Shown here: positions 32,952 to 41,524 of the stretch, piece after piece
Position numbering within the stretch: the first letter of the stretch is position 1
How the letters are laid out: the number at the start of each line of letters is the position of its first letter
NCBI GenBank assembly: GCA_903925285.1
Contig: CAIYET010000980.1
Span: 1-41,524 of the forward strand
Source of the DNA: Candidatus Hydrogenedentota bacterium
Lineage (GTDB): Bacteria > Hydrogenedentota > Hydrogenedentia > Hydrogenedentales > SLHB01
Direction of reading: 5' to 3'
DNA: 41,524 nucleotides
The notes under the pieces: generated by a model
What the model saw: only the letters and a program-made list of their open reading frames with translations
What the model was told of the DNA's origin: nothing
Database searches by the model: none
Position numbers and translations under genes: made by a program

Positions 32952-35318
32952 TTGCAGGATTCAGCACTAGATGTATTGAAACGGCGCATCCCGCCAGTTC
33001 GAGGTCTGATTGTTACTGACAACGCCAAGGGAAAACCCTTCGCGCCAATCGATCTCAAACGATGGATCCGGCTGAGCCGCACGGCTTATGCCACGCCTAA
33101 GATCGATGTGTATGCCGTCGGTTTCAACGTCGGCCTCATGCTCGATCTGCTCGATTGTGCACGAACGGTCGATACGCGGCTGTCCATCAAGACCGGATGC
33201 ACGGTCCCGCCGGAAGATCTGGATGCGCTGAAGGAGGCGGGGTTGCTGGATGTCTGCCTTGCGCCTTCCTCGACTGACGCAAGACACTTCGACGCGTGGC
33301 TGAGTGCATGCAAAGCGGCCGGAGTTCCGGTGCGTCTCGAATGGCATGCCCCGTTTGACGTAGACCTGGATATCGACACGCTTGCGGCGCGTGCCGTGGA
33401 ATGCGGAGTGGTGGCTGCGAATATCTGTATAGGTTCGCCATTCTCACACCGCGCCGCTTGCACCGATGGTGCGCATGGGCGGCAAACCATCGAGCAGATG
33501 AACGACCTTGCGTCCGCGTTGGCCGCCGGAACCATCGACGTCGGCATTGTGGGCCTCCCTTTCTGCATGGTGCGCGAAGCGTTGCGTCCGCACTGCCTGA
33601 ACAGCACGCAGGTCTTTCAGGACCACCAGCAGTACCGCAAGGATGCGTACGACCTCGCCCTGCTCCTATACGGACGCCATCCCAGTATCTCCTCGAAAAT
33701 CCTTGCCATTCTCATTGCACAGTACACGCTGCACCGTGCGCCCATCGACGCCAAACTGTTACCGTGGCTCGTCAATCGCCCATGGTTTCATGCGCGCGCC
33801 ATTGCCTGGAACAAATTGACGCGGCATCTCCGTTTCCCGTTCGGTTCCCCAAAGGCCGCCGCAACGGATTATGAAACGCGCGAGAAAGAATTGAAGGCGC
33901 TTCAGGAGAAGGCGCTCAAGGCGTTAGGCCCCGCCTGCGAGTCGTGCCGTTTGCGGCGGATTTGCGACCATGCCGGCCCTGCCTTGCAACGCGTTTTGCC
34001 GGACGTGCAGGCGGTGAAGCAGCCGGGCGAGCTTGTGTATTCGCCTTTCTATTTTTCAAGCGGACGGAAGCGTTATTACGACACCATCGATGTGGATCGT
34101 TGCGCGTTCGGCGACGAGCAGGTGGACATGGCGCGCAAGGCCAACGAACTCACGGCGAACCGGCCTCAGGACAGACGCATCACCCCGTACGAGTACCGCG
34201 CGGAGACCACCCTATTCGCACCGTACGAAGGCGCGCTCAACTGGCTCGCGGTCACAAATGCGGAACAGCTCAGTTCGCCGCTTGCGACGCTCGAGCCGCC
34301 ATGTACGGTCTCCGTCACATTCGGCGGCGGCATGGCCGAGCACATCGGGTTTAGTTTCGGTCGTCGCATCAAGCTTGTGTGCCCGATGGAAGCCTGCCGC
34401 CACACGCTCACGCTGCACATCGAGGCGGACGGGCGCTATGTCTTCCTGCGCGACGGGATTCCGATCCGGCCTTCGGATTTCGACGGTGGAGTCTATGCGC
34501 CTCGGCGCCTGGGATCGAAACTCGAACTGCGTCTGTCAATCTGGAATATCGACACTTCCATCCTAAGCCAGTACGTCGACATCTGGGAAGAGAAAACCGA
34601 CCCCTTTCTCGCCGCCGCAAAGCCGAAGTACTCGGTAATCGTCGTATGCACGCGGTATGCACGGCGGCTCCAGGCGGCCCTCCAGTGTCTTGCCCATCAG
34701 CAAGACTTCGACATGGGAAAACTCGAAGTGATTGTGTGCTACGTCCCGGGGTTGGACGCCACGGAAGACCTTGTCGCAAGCATGCAGATGACCTATCCCG
34801 ACCTGCGCATACTGCACTCGCCATTTCCAGAACAGTGCGGCAACGCCAAAGGATTCATCATTAACGAATCGCGCCGCATGGCGTCGGGGGAATGGATTGT
34901 GCTCCTTGATTCGGACACCCTCGTGCCGCCGCGCATGTTCGCTGAAGTTGAAGCGGTCGAGAGCAAGACCAATTTCGTTGCCCCAGACGGACGTAAGATG
35001 CTCACGCCGGAAACCACCGCCCGGATCCTGCTCGGCGAGATCGCGCCATGGCGTCAATGGCAGGAGCTGATTGCCGGGCCGGGCGAGTACCGCCCGCGCG
35101 AGGCCCATGGCGTGCCCATCGGGTTCTTCCAGTGCGTTCGCGCGCAGTGTATGGATGTGGTCCAGTACCAAGAAATGGAGCATTTCGAAGGGGCCGACAT
35201 GCAGTTCGGCCTCCAGATATGGGAGAAATTCGGAGCCCCGGTCCGCCTCCTCGGCTATCCGGTGCTTCACCTCGACCACGGCGGAAGCCAGTGGTACGGC
35301 ACCCAGAAACACCGTTGA
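32952..35318 (+). CDS. Degenerate radical-SAM domain fused to GT2 glycosyltransferase
   Basis: The 788-residue protein starts at TTG (32952), chosen because GAGGAG lies 7 bp upstream; ATGs at 32874 and 32877 lie inside the previous gene. Residues 1-340 look like a radical-SAM barrel with no CxxxCxxC. IDVGIVGLPFCMVREALRP parallels IEVNVRYLPLCMSEARHRK of the upstream enzyme, and CESCRLRRIC (about 328-337) parallels its Cys-rich tail. Residues about 340-555 are of unknown, probably beta, fold. From about 556 a GT2 domain starts (PKYSVIVVCTRYARRLQAAL), with DSDT at about 653-656 and HFEGADMQFGLQIWEKFG late. It may be a pseudo-enzyme partner that hands a modified product to a glycosyltransferase. 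Confidence 0.72.
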   Translation: MQDSALDVLKRRIPPVRGLIVTDNAKGKPFAPIDLKRWIRLSRTAYATPKIDVYAVGFNVGLMLDLLDCARTVDTRLSIKTGCTVPPEDLDALKEAGLLDVCLAPSSTDARHFDAWLSACKAAGVPVRLEWHAPFDVDLDIDTLAARAVECGVVAANICIGSPFSHRAACTDGAHGRQTIEQMNDLASALAAGTIDVGIVGLPFCMVREALRPHCLNSTQVFQDHQQYRKDAYDLALLLYGRHPSISSKILAILIAQYTLHRAPIDAKLLPWLVNRPWFHARAIAWNKLTRHLRFPFGSPKAAATDYETREKELKALQEKALKALGPACESCRLRRICDHAGPALQRVLPDVQAVKQPGELVYSPFYFSSGRKRYYDTIDVDRCAFGDEQVDMARKANELTANRPQDRRITPYEYRAETTLFAPYEGALNWLAVTNAEQLSSPLATLEPPCTVSVTFGGGMAEHIGFSFGRRIKLVCPMEACRHTLTLHIEADGRYVFLRDGIPIRPSDFDGGVYAPRRLGSKLELRLSIWNIDTSILSQYVDIWEEKTDPFLAAAKPKYSVIVVCTRYARRLQAALQCLAHQQDFDMGKLEVIVCYVPGLDATEDLVASMQMTYPDLRILHSPFPEQCGNAKGFIINESRRMASGEWIVLLDSDTLVPPRMFAEVEAVESKTNFVAPDGRKMLTPETTARILLGEIAPWRQWQELIAGPGEYRPREAHGVPIGFFQCVRAQCMDVVQYQEMEHFEGADMQFGLQIWEKFGAPVRLLGYPVLHLDHGGSQWYGTQKHR

Positions 35319-35352
35319 GATCCAGTCCGGCCAGTCGAAGACGGGAGTATGC

Positions 35353-37845
35353 ATGAAGAAGACATTGAAGTACCTGTTTTATACGTTTGATTTCATTCTC
35401 GTACTACTAATCCTCTGTGGCGTCCTTCTATACTTTCTGGCCTATACGCGCGTGCCAAATCACAATCGAACCGTCGTCCACCCGTCTCTAACCGCCGAAG
35501 TCAACGTGATCCGCGACGACTGGGGCGTCCCACACATCAAAGCAGAGAACGAAACGGACGCCTACTTTGCCTTGGGCTACGTCATGGCCCAGGATCGTCT
35601 CGTGCAGATGGAAATCGTATTACGCCTCGCACGCGGCGAGTTGGCCGAGATCCTCGGTCCCATGGCCGTGCCTATCGACAAGCTCGCGCGCACCTTCCAA
35701 CTGCGCGCCAATGCCGAAAGATACGTGAACGAGCGGGCTGCGGCACGTCCCGAAATCAAAGCCGTCGCCGACGCATTCGTCGCCGGCATCAACCACCGCG
35801 TCGACAGCGAACCGGCCCCGTTCGAATTCGCAGTCCTGCACATTCCCAAACGGCATTACACCCCCATCGACTGCCTTATCGTTTCCGCCATTCTCCCCAT
35901 CACGTTCGCAGACGGACTCCGAACAGACCCGTTGTATACCCTCATCGAAGAGCGATTCCACAAGCTCGGCATCCAGCGAGACGTCCAGGAAATTTTTCCC
36001 GGCTACACGAAGGAACCGCCCATCACGGTTATGGAAACCATCGACGAAGCCGAGGCCTATCTCAAGGCGAAGCAACCTCAGCCGCGAGCCACCGCGACGA
36101 ACGACGCAACCAGCGATGGGTTGCGCGAGTTCCTGAAACCCGTGCAGATGTTGACCAAATTGTTTGGGCCAGCCCTCGGCAGCAACTCATGGGTACTCGG
36201 ACCCGCACGCACCCAATCCGGCAAACCCATCCTCGCCAACGACCCACACATCGCTTTCACCAATCCGAGCATCTGGTACGAGAGCCATCTGACCTGGGGC
36301 GACATGGACGTCTACGGCTATTTCCTGCCGCTGATCCCCTTCGCACTCATCGCCCACAACCACGACCGAGGCTGGGGGCTTACCATGTTCGAAAACGACG
36401 ACGTCGACCTCTATCGCGAAACATTCGACGCCAACAATCCAAACAAGGTCATGTACAAAGGCCAGTGGACCGACGTCAAAACCACGACGGAAACCATCAA
36501 GGTCCGCTTCGGACGCGACAAAACCATCGCCATTCGCAATACGCCCCACGGGCCGGTCATCACCGACCTCTTCCGCAAACTCCACAAATACGAAGGATCC
36601 GAAATTGCCATGTCATGGGTGTGGCAACACACACAGTACACCGACATGGAAGCACTCTACGACATGAACCACGCCAAGAACCTCGAACAATTCGGAACGG
36701 CGCTCGAGAAGATCACCTCGCCCGGACTCAACGTCTCCTACGCCGACCGCGAAGGCAACATCGCATGGTGGGCCGCCGGTATCATCCCCATCCGGCCCAA
36801 GCACGTCAATCATAAGCGGCTGCTCGAAGGCGCGTCCGGCGACGACGATATCCTTGGATACGTCCCGTTCGACGAAAACCCACACCTGATCAATCCGCCC
36901 TCCGGCTGCATCGTCACCGCCAACAACAAATCCACCGTCAAGCCCGTCGGCCCCATCCAGGACCTCGAAGGCTACTGGCAGCCAAGCGACCGCGCCGGAC
37001 GCATCGAACAACTCCTTGATGCGCGCGAAAAGTGGAACATCAACGATCTGCGCGCCGTGCAAATCGACGACGTCGCCTATAACGGCCCCAAGATGATCGA
37101 AGGAATCAAAGACGCCCTCGAACCTCTCGCCGCTCGCCTCAATCCGCTCGAACGCCAAGCGCTCGATATCCTCGGCAAATGGGATTTCGCACACGGCAAA
37201 GGTTCGACCGGCGCCGCCATCTTCCAGGTCCTCTGCGACAACCTGCTCAAACGCATCCTGACCGACGAACTCGGCGACGACAACTTCCACGTATTCTGCA
37301 TGTGTACCGATCACTGGAATTTCCTCAAATACGTCATCGGCAACCCCGCGTCGCCCTATTGGGACGACTGCACCACCTCCACCGTCGAAACCCGAACCGA
37401 CATGACCCTCAGAGCACTCGACGACACCATCGACATCCTCACCCGCAAACTCGGTCCCGACATGACCAAATGGGCCTGGGGCGCCATCCACACCATCGAA
37501 TTCAAACACCCCTTCGGATACGCCCCGCTACTGGGCCGAATCTTCAACATAGGACCATTCCCAGCCGCCGGCGGCGCACAACTCGTCAACAACATGCTCT
37601 ACGCGCGCGGCGAACCCCCCTATTCCGTAGTAGCCGGCCCATCCACCCGGCGACTAATCGACTTCGCGGACCCCGAACACTCGCTCACAGTCCTACCCAC
37701 CGGCAACGGCGGCAATTTCATGGGCACGCACTACAGCGACCAAGCCCCCCTCTTCATGACCGGCCAATACCGCGAACCCCACTTTACTCCCAAAGAAATC
37801 CGCAAACACCAGGAAAGCGCAATGAAATTCCGCCCGCGCCCGTAA
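35353..37845 (+). CDS. Penicillin-acylase family Ntn-hydrolase, membrane-anchored
   Basis: The 830-residue protein cleaves or forms amide bonds after self-processing. An N-terminal helix (about 8-30) would anchor it with its bulk in the periplasm. The start at 35353 has GGGAG upstream. The nucleophile is Ser277 in ALG-SNSWVLGPARTQSGKP, so autocleavage between Gly276 and Ser277 would give an alpha chain (with anchor) and a beta chain. NDPH follows directly, and VTANNKS near 524 carries the Asn of the oxyanion region. Substrates in the family range from beta-lactams to acyl-homoserine lactones and acyl-amino acids. It follows the radical SAM/GT2 genes by 34 bp, so a shared transcript is likely. 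Confidence 0.9.
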   Translation: MKKTLKYLFYTFDFILVLLILCGVLLYFLAYTRVPNHNRTVVHPSLTAEVNVIRDDWGVPHIKAENETDAYFALGYVMAQDRLVQMEIVLRLARGELAEILGPMAVPIDKLARTFQLRANAERYVNERAAARPEIKAVADAFVAGINHRVDSEPAPFEFAVLHIPKRHYTPIDCLIVSAILPITFADGLRTDPLYTLIEERFHKLGIQRDVQEIFPGYTKEPPITVMETIDEAEAYLKAKQPQPRATATNDATSDGLREFLKPVQMLTKLFGPALGSNSWVLGPARTQSGKPILANDPHIAFTNPSIWYESHLTWGDMDVYGYFLPLIPFALIAHNHDRGWGLTMFENDDVDLYRETFDANNPNKVMYKGQWTDVKTTTETIKVRFGRDKTIAIRNTPHGPVITDLFRKLHKYEGSEIAMSWVWQHTQYTDMEALYDMNHAKNLEQFGTALEKITSPGLNVSYADREGNIAWWAAGIIPIRPKHVNHKRLLEGASGDDDILGYVPFDENPHLINPPSGCIVTANNKSTVKPVGPIQDLEGYWQPSDRAGRIEQLLDAREKWNINDLRAVQIDDVAYNGPKMIEGIKDALEPLAARLNPLERQALDILGKWDFAHGKGSTGAAIFQVLCDNLLKRILTDELGDDNFHVFCMCTDHWNFLKYVIGNPASPYWDDCTTSTVETRTDMTLRALDDTIDILTRKLGPDMTKWAWGAIHTIEFKHPFGYAPLLGRIFNIGPFPAAGGAQLVNNMLYARGEPPYSVVAGPSTRRLIDFADPEHSLTVLPTGNGGNFMGTHYSDQAPLFMTGQYREPHFTPKEIRKHQESAMKFRPRP

Positions 37846-37900
37846 AGTAGTGCGCGACGGATCGGCACGGACGGAAACGACGATAGGCCGAGAAGACTCT

Positions 37901-39175
37901 CTACATAGAATGCCTTTTGAGTAGTGTGGCCACAAGTGCTCCAAGCAACACATGGCCAGCCACTGCTTCTAAGCTCGTGTATATTTGAGCCGGTGTATTC
38001 TTCGGAGCAGGGTGAATGTCCCCGTATCCAAGTGTGGTCATTGTCACTACGCTAAAATAGTAAGGTTCGTACCATGAGGGATAGCGCTTATCCCAGGGCT
38101 TGTCCTTGTCTGCGGTCCACTCAATCGTTGGGACCAACCCATACAGCACTGGCTCGATGAACGTACCTTCAAGGCAGACAGGTATGGGGGTGGGCGTGTA
38201 AATAGCGGCAAACGCAAACCAAGTGACAAGCGCCCAAAAGAGAAGTCGCCCCGGGGACCAGCCGCAGTCTGCAAGGATGTACCAGAGGATTCCGAGTATC
38301 CGATGTTCTGACATAATCGACCGTCGGTGATTTTCATTGGAAACGAAACGGCGGATTCGGGTGCCGGGATCCGGGACGAGTAGTTCTGGCGACTGGAAAT
38401 CGCCCCCGAACCGAGTCCACCGTTCGCGATATCGAAGCCAAAGCATCACAAGAATACTGAGTGAGATCAAAGAACCGAGAACTGACCACGCGAAAAGCAC
38501 TACGAACAAGACCAAGATTTCCAACAGCAGGACAGGCTTCCGGAAGAGGTGACCGCACCAGGGTTCTTCGACAAACTTCACGTCTCCGAAGTCGGTTCCT
38601 CGAAACACGCAATCCCGTAAATCCGCGCCCCTCAAATCGGCGCCCTGCAAAGTCGCGTCCTTGAGATCTGCCCGCCTAAACGAGACCCCTTTGCACAATG
38701 CGTGGCGCAATTTGGTGTTTCGCATCTTGGTGCCAGTAAATGCGCAACTCCCCCTCATTTCTGCAGATTCCATCGAGGTTGCGACAAGAGAACCACCATT
38801 GAACAACACGTTTTCGAGAATGCAGAAGTCCATGCAAGAATTTGCAAAAGCGTCGCATTCTTCGAAAGTTTTGTCTATTAGCCGGATACCCCGCAAATCT
38901 CTCAGCACCTGATCGGGGCTAAGGCGATATTCGGCAGGGCAATCCTGCAATCGAGGCAACTCAGGCCATCTATCGTTCTTGAGGAGGTTTTGTGTCCAGT
39001 CGTTTTCATCCCTTATGTCGCCGAGAATCGCAGTCACACGTTCGGGAAACTCAGTCCATCGTTCCCTGAGTTGTCGAATACCCTCTTCATCCACCAGGGC
39101 ACTTCCCCTGGCAGGGGACCGGTGGCCCCAGCACCTACAACGAAGGCTCAGCAAATTACTTAGTACCCTTGTCAT
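37901..39175 (-). CDS. Pentapeptide-repeat K+ channel-like protein
   Basis: The 424-residue protein has a cytoplasmic N-terminal half ending in pentapeptide repeats (about 155-195: CKGVSFRRADLKDATLQGADLRGADLRDC), a right-handed beta-helix. Two hydrophobic spans follow (about 214-248). The channel part is TM at 308-327, pore helix and selectivity filter TLGYGD at 381-386 (VVTMTTLGYGDIHPAP), TM at 398-418. The filter is the K+ signature. It is the last gene of a minus-strand unit after a receiver protein (10 bp gap) and a sensor kinase. The ribosome site is weak. GC is lower than that of the glycan genes. Confidence 0.85.
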   Translation of the reverse strand: MTRVLSNLLSLRCRCWGHRSPARGSALVDEEGIRQLRERWTEFPERVTAILGDIRDENDWTQNLLKNDRWPELPRLQDCPAEYRLSPDQVLRDLRGIRLIDKTFEECDAFANSCMDFCILENVLFNGGSLVATSMESAEMRGSCAFTGTKMRNTKLRHALCKGVSFRRADLKDATLQGADLRGADLRDCVFRGTDFGDVKFVEEPWCGHLFRKPVLLLEILVLFVVLFAWSVLGSLISLSILVMLWLRYRERWTRFGGDFQSPELLVPDPGTRIRRFVSNENHRRSIMSEHRILGILWYILADCGWSPGRLLFWALVTWFAFAAIYTPTPIPVCLEGTFIEPVLYGLVPTIEWTADKDKPWDKRYPSWYEPYYFSVVTMTTLGYGDIHPAPKNTPAQIYTSLEAVAGHVLLGALVATLLKRHSM

Positions 39176-39185
39176 CGCCGGTGCC

Positions 39186-39620
39186 CTATGACGTTACTTG
39201 CTCCAAGATCATCCTTGCCAACTTCCTGTTGTCGGCAGGATCTACATATTGGCCGCCCTCACGCTGGTAGAGAGCCTGCATATGACGAGCGTTGTTCGCT
39301 GTTCGCATGAAGATGGGAATTTCCACGTGACGTTTGGCGCGTTCTTTGTAGTATCCACCCCGCAGGCGCCTGAGAAATTCAATGCCTGTTTCCTCTTCAG
39401 ATACGACAACGGATTGGTTGTCATAGCGATACAGGATCCCAGCGATCCTCACCATTACGTCCAGGATGATTGCATCGTAATCGGTTTGACGAACGGCCTG
39501 CTCGAATTCGCTGATGGTAATGACAGTGGCTACTTGAATGCCGGACCACCTCAACTGATCCAGCAGAGCCTCGTTCTCAGAAGCTTTGGGGTAGTCGTCA
39601 AAGAATAGTACTCTAGGCAT
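39186..39620 (-). CDS. Stand-alone response-regulator receiver domain
   Basis: The 144-residue protein is only a receiver domain with no output domain. VLFFDDYPKASE gives the acidic Mg2+ pocket (Asp8, Asp9). IILDVMVR gives Asp54, the phosphoacceptor position. The usual C-terminal Lys-Pro of the T-x(n)-K switch is replaced by YVDP (GGQYVDPAD), so the Lys is missing and phosphorylation may be altered. GGAGAGGA upstream supports the ATG. It lies 13 bp after the kinase gene and 10 bp before the channel, and probably works by binding a partner protein rather than DNA. Confidence 0.8.
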   Translation of the reverse strand: MPRVLFFDDYPKASENEALLDQLRWSGIQVATVITISEFEQAVRQTDYDAIILDVMVRIAGILYRYDNQSVVVSEEETGIEFLRRLRGGYYKERAKRHVEIPIFMRTANNARHMQALYQREGGQYVDPADNRKLARMILEQVTS

Positions 39621-39633
39621 CCTGATTCCTCTC

Positions 39634-41524
39634 CTATTGTTTGATCAGTGGTAAACGTATTGTCGCCGTTGTAAGAAAGTTGTCTCCATCGAACCGGCGA
39701 TTCGGCGTATTAGCTTCTATACTTTCTAAGGATATTTTTCCCCCACACTCTCTTTCGACAACACGGCGGCAGAGCGTAAGCCCCATGCCCATGCCTTCCT
39801 TGCGTTTCGCAGGATCGATGTAGCGCGTTTTTACCCGAGGTTGGAATACAAGTTCTTTTTCGTCTGGTGCAACACCCTGTCCCAAGTTAGTGAATCTAAT
39901 GACACAATGATCATCTGTCTTGTCAATTCTGATAGAGATATCCCCATACGTCTCATTATACGCGAACTTACACATGTTGTCGAAAAGATTCAGAAACACA
40001 AGTTCGAGTCTTTCACGATCCGCTTTGACAACCGCTTTCTCACAAGATAGGTGATATTCGATTTTACTCAGCGAAGTGGTACGTATTGACTGCCTGAAGA
40101 AGGCAACTTGTTTTGTAAGTATCGATGCGACATCAATGGCTTCCTGGTGAAGTTCTTCTTCTTCCTCGATTCGCACCTGTCGGAAGGCCTGGAAGTTGTG
40201 TCGGATGAGGTACAGTTTCACAATGCCTTCCTTTATCGCGGCCTCTCCCTTAAGCAACCATTCCTCGGTTGAAGTGCCCTTGGCGTTTTCTCGAACACCT
40301 AACTCTTTTGCAACTTTATCCAAGTAGTCATATCCAGCCTGGATCTTTGCTCGAGTGCGCCCGAGGAGGTGGCCGACTTCAACCATCAGTAGATCAAGGT
40401 CGAGTGTTGAAATCGCGTTATCGATGAAGGGAAGGAGCTTCACGTTGACCGCCTCTGCCAGCACGGCTCGCTGAAAGGCCTTTGGCGCTTTGTCGCTATA
40501 ACCGAAAGCAAGCACGATGAGGTTGCCGGACACACTTTCGTGCGCGAAGAAAATGCCGTTCTTCGCGCCCACAATTTTCTCCGGATCGAGCCAGTCGAAT
40601 CTGCGGATCCCATCCGGGAGACATACACCCTCGTATGTCACCAACTTCCTGAATCCGGCCAAGGAATCGACTGTCAAGGGCGACGATGTCGTTACATCTG
40701 CTGGGTCTATAGCTTGTAGCATAAGACAAGTGTAGTTCAGCGTACTCGACTTATACATCGCCGCCGTCTCAAGGCCCAGATATTCTCTAATCTCTTTGAG
40801 TCCGTTCCGAAGGGCTTCGCGGAAAATGTCTTCCGTTATCCGGACATCCCCGAGTTCGAGGCGCAATTCCTTTACGAAACGGTCTCCGTCGTGAAGGGCG
40901 CCCGCTCGCAGGGTATGAGTTGCGATGATCTCCACTAGAGAAACGATTTCCTCCAGTTTTTCCGTAAATTTGTCTCGCTTTTCATTTGTCAACACAGGTA
41001 TAGTTGCGATCAGTTCTTGTAGCGCAAGGGCCTTCTTCTCCCGTTCTTCCTTAGTCAGTCCTGGGAAGTACGGGTTCCCTTTCGCACCAGTGACATTCTC
41101 TTTGATCTTTGCCGCGATCATGGCAATAGCAGCGTCGCCCGGCGCCCGGAAGTGACCAAACATGAGAACTGCAAGAATCGAAAGAATTCCGTCCTTTTTG
41201 TTAATCGATCGGATCGGCGCATAATAGTCAAGAAGTCCCATGTGGCACTCTCGCCACTGCCAGTTCCAAGAACCGCCTTTATCCTCTTCTTTGATGCCTT
41301 CCTCAACATAAGCTTTTTCGTTCTTGACACACGGCGAAAGCTGTTCCGGCTCTCCGAATGTGCTGCGTACTATCTTACAGAAATCGCAGAAACCTCGATA
41401 GCGAATCTTTTCGCCGTCTGAATCGAGTGTCTTTTCGCCGCGAGGAAAGCAAGGGCGCACAGTATTGGGGTCTTCCCTTATGTAGACAATTGAGGGAGAG
41501 TTGAATCTGTTGAAGATGAAATCC
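39634..41524 (-). CDS. PocR-like sensor histidine kinase (5' end outside the window)
   Basis: The open frame continues past the GTG at 41460 to the window edge in coding-like sequence (NSPSIVYIREDPNTV before RPCFPRGEK), so the start is missing. The N-terminal region has GFCDFCKIV, SPCVKN, ECHMGLLDYYAPI and a following hydrophobic stretch, the Cys/His layout of PocR-type sensory domains, suggesting metal or small-ligand sensing. A central region has no recognised fold. The C-terminus is a GHKL ATPase: N-box NLFDNMCKF, a modified G1 NLGQGV, and G2 GMGMGLTLCRR. VEVGHLLGRTRAKI may be the phosphorylated-His region, but I am unsure. A hand-counted line (40381-40440) is 27/60 GC, well below the glycan genes. 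Confidence 0.8.
   Translation of the reverse strand, partial: DFIFNRFNSPSIVYIREDPNTVRPCFPRGEKTLDSDGEKIRYRGFCDFCKIVRSTFGEPEQLSPCVKNEKAYVEEGIKEEDKGGSWNWQWRECHMGLLDYYAPIRSINKKDGILSILAVLMFGHFRAPGDAAIAMIAAKIKENVTGAKGNPYFPGLTKEEREKKALALQELIATIPVLTNEKRDKFTEKLEEIVSLVEIIATHTLRAGALHDGDRFVKELRLELGDVRITEDIFREALRNGLKEIREYLGLETAAMYKSSTLNYTCLMLQAIDPADVTTSSPLTVDSLAGFRKLVTYEGVCLPDGIRRFDWLDPEKIVGAKNGIFFAHESVSGNLIVLAFGYSDKAPKAFQRAVLAEAVNVKLLPFIDNAISTLDLDLLMVEVGHLLGRTRAKIQAGYDYLDKVAKELGVRENAKGTSTEEWLLKGEAAIKEGIVKLYLIRHNFQAFRQVRIEEEEELHQEAIDVASILTKQVAFFRQSIRTTSLSKIEYHLSCEKAVVKADRERLELVFLNLFDNMCKFAYNETYGDISIRIDKTDDHCVIRFTNLGQGVAPDEKELVFQPRVKTRYIDPAKRKEGMGMGLTLCRRVVERECGGKISLESIEANTPNRRFDGDNFLTTATIRLPLIKQ

Overview
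The window looks like a chromosomal segment of a Gram-negative, free-living bacterium. It encodes an ExbB/ExbD proton channel, lipoproteins, Tat-exported enzymes and heptosyltransferase-like GT9 enzymes. Most genes have about 60% GC by hand count (37/60 in a sampled line of the first asparagine synthetase), with clear AGGAG-type ribosome sites and frequent ATGA or TGATG overlaps. The mix of Tat-exported hydrolases, DegT, Gfo/Idh, beta-propeller and penicillin-acylase genes would suit a Hydrogenedentota- or PVC-like lineage. That placement is inference only, because no phylogenetic marker gene is present; the only RNA gene seen is a tRNA-Leu.

Region by region: 0-2.7 kb holds exbB, exbD, a TonB-like protein and a membrane zinc-ribbon protein, separated by heptamer repeat arrays. 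2.8-7.2 kb holds a Tat-exported amidohydrolase (+), then a polysaccharide deacetylase, a DegT aminotransferase and a lipoprotein (-). 7.5-16.7 kb starts with a MITE-like element, followed by a PfkB kinase, an SDR, a GT9, two GT4 glycosyltransferases, an asparagine synthetase, an amidohydrolase and a HAD phosphatase, all on +. This resembles a surface-glycan assembly block. 16.8-24.2 kb has a Tat-exported nucleoside-hydrolase-like protein (-), a second asparagine synthetase overlapping a second GT9, a lipoprotein, and an epimerase/RmlD-like pair behind a structured leader. 24.3-28.0 kb is a three-gene carbohydrate cassette: a secreted protein, a beta-propeller glycosidase-like protein and a Gfo/Idh oxidoreductase. 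28.0-29.9 kb is a XhoI/PaeR7I-type restriction-modification pair beside tRNA-Leu(CAG). 30.0-31.2 kb has a repeat/sRNA candidate and an HDOD protein.

Two systems stand out. At 31.6-37.8 kb, a radical SAM enzyme is followed by a protein whose N-terminus looks like a cysteine-less copy of it, fused to a GT2 glycosyltransferase, and then by a membrane-anchored penicillin-acylase-type Ntn hydrolase. At 37.9-41.5 kb (-), a region of visibly lower GC carries a PocR-like sensor kinase (cut by the window edge), a stand-alone receiver protein and a K+ channel with pentapeptide repeats. This looks like a signalling cassette whose output may be ion flux.

The noncoding DNA is unusual. Several junctions carry 7-bp tandem repeats that run on one strand, pass through a core, and return as the reverse complement. 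At one site the repeat appears to supply both the ribosome site and the N-terminus of a gene.
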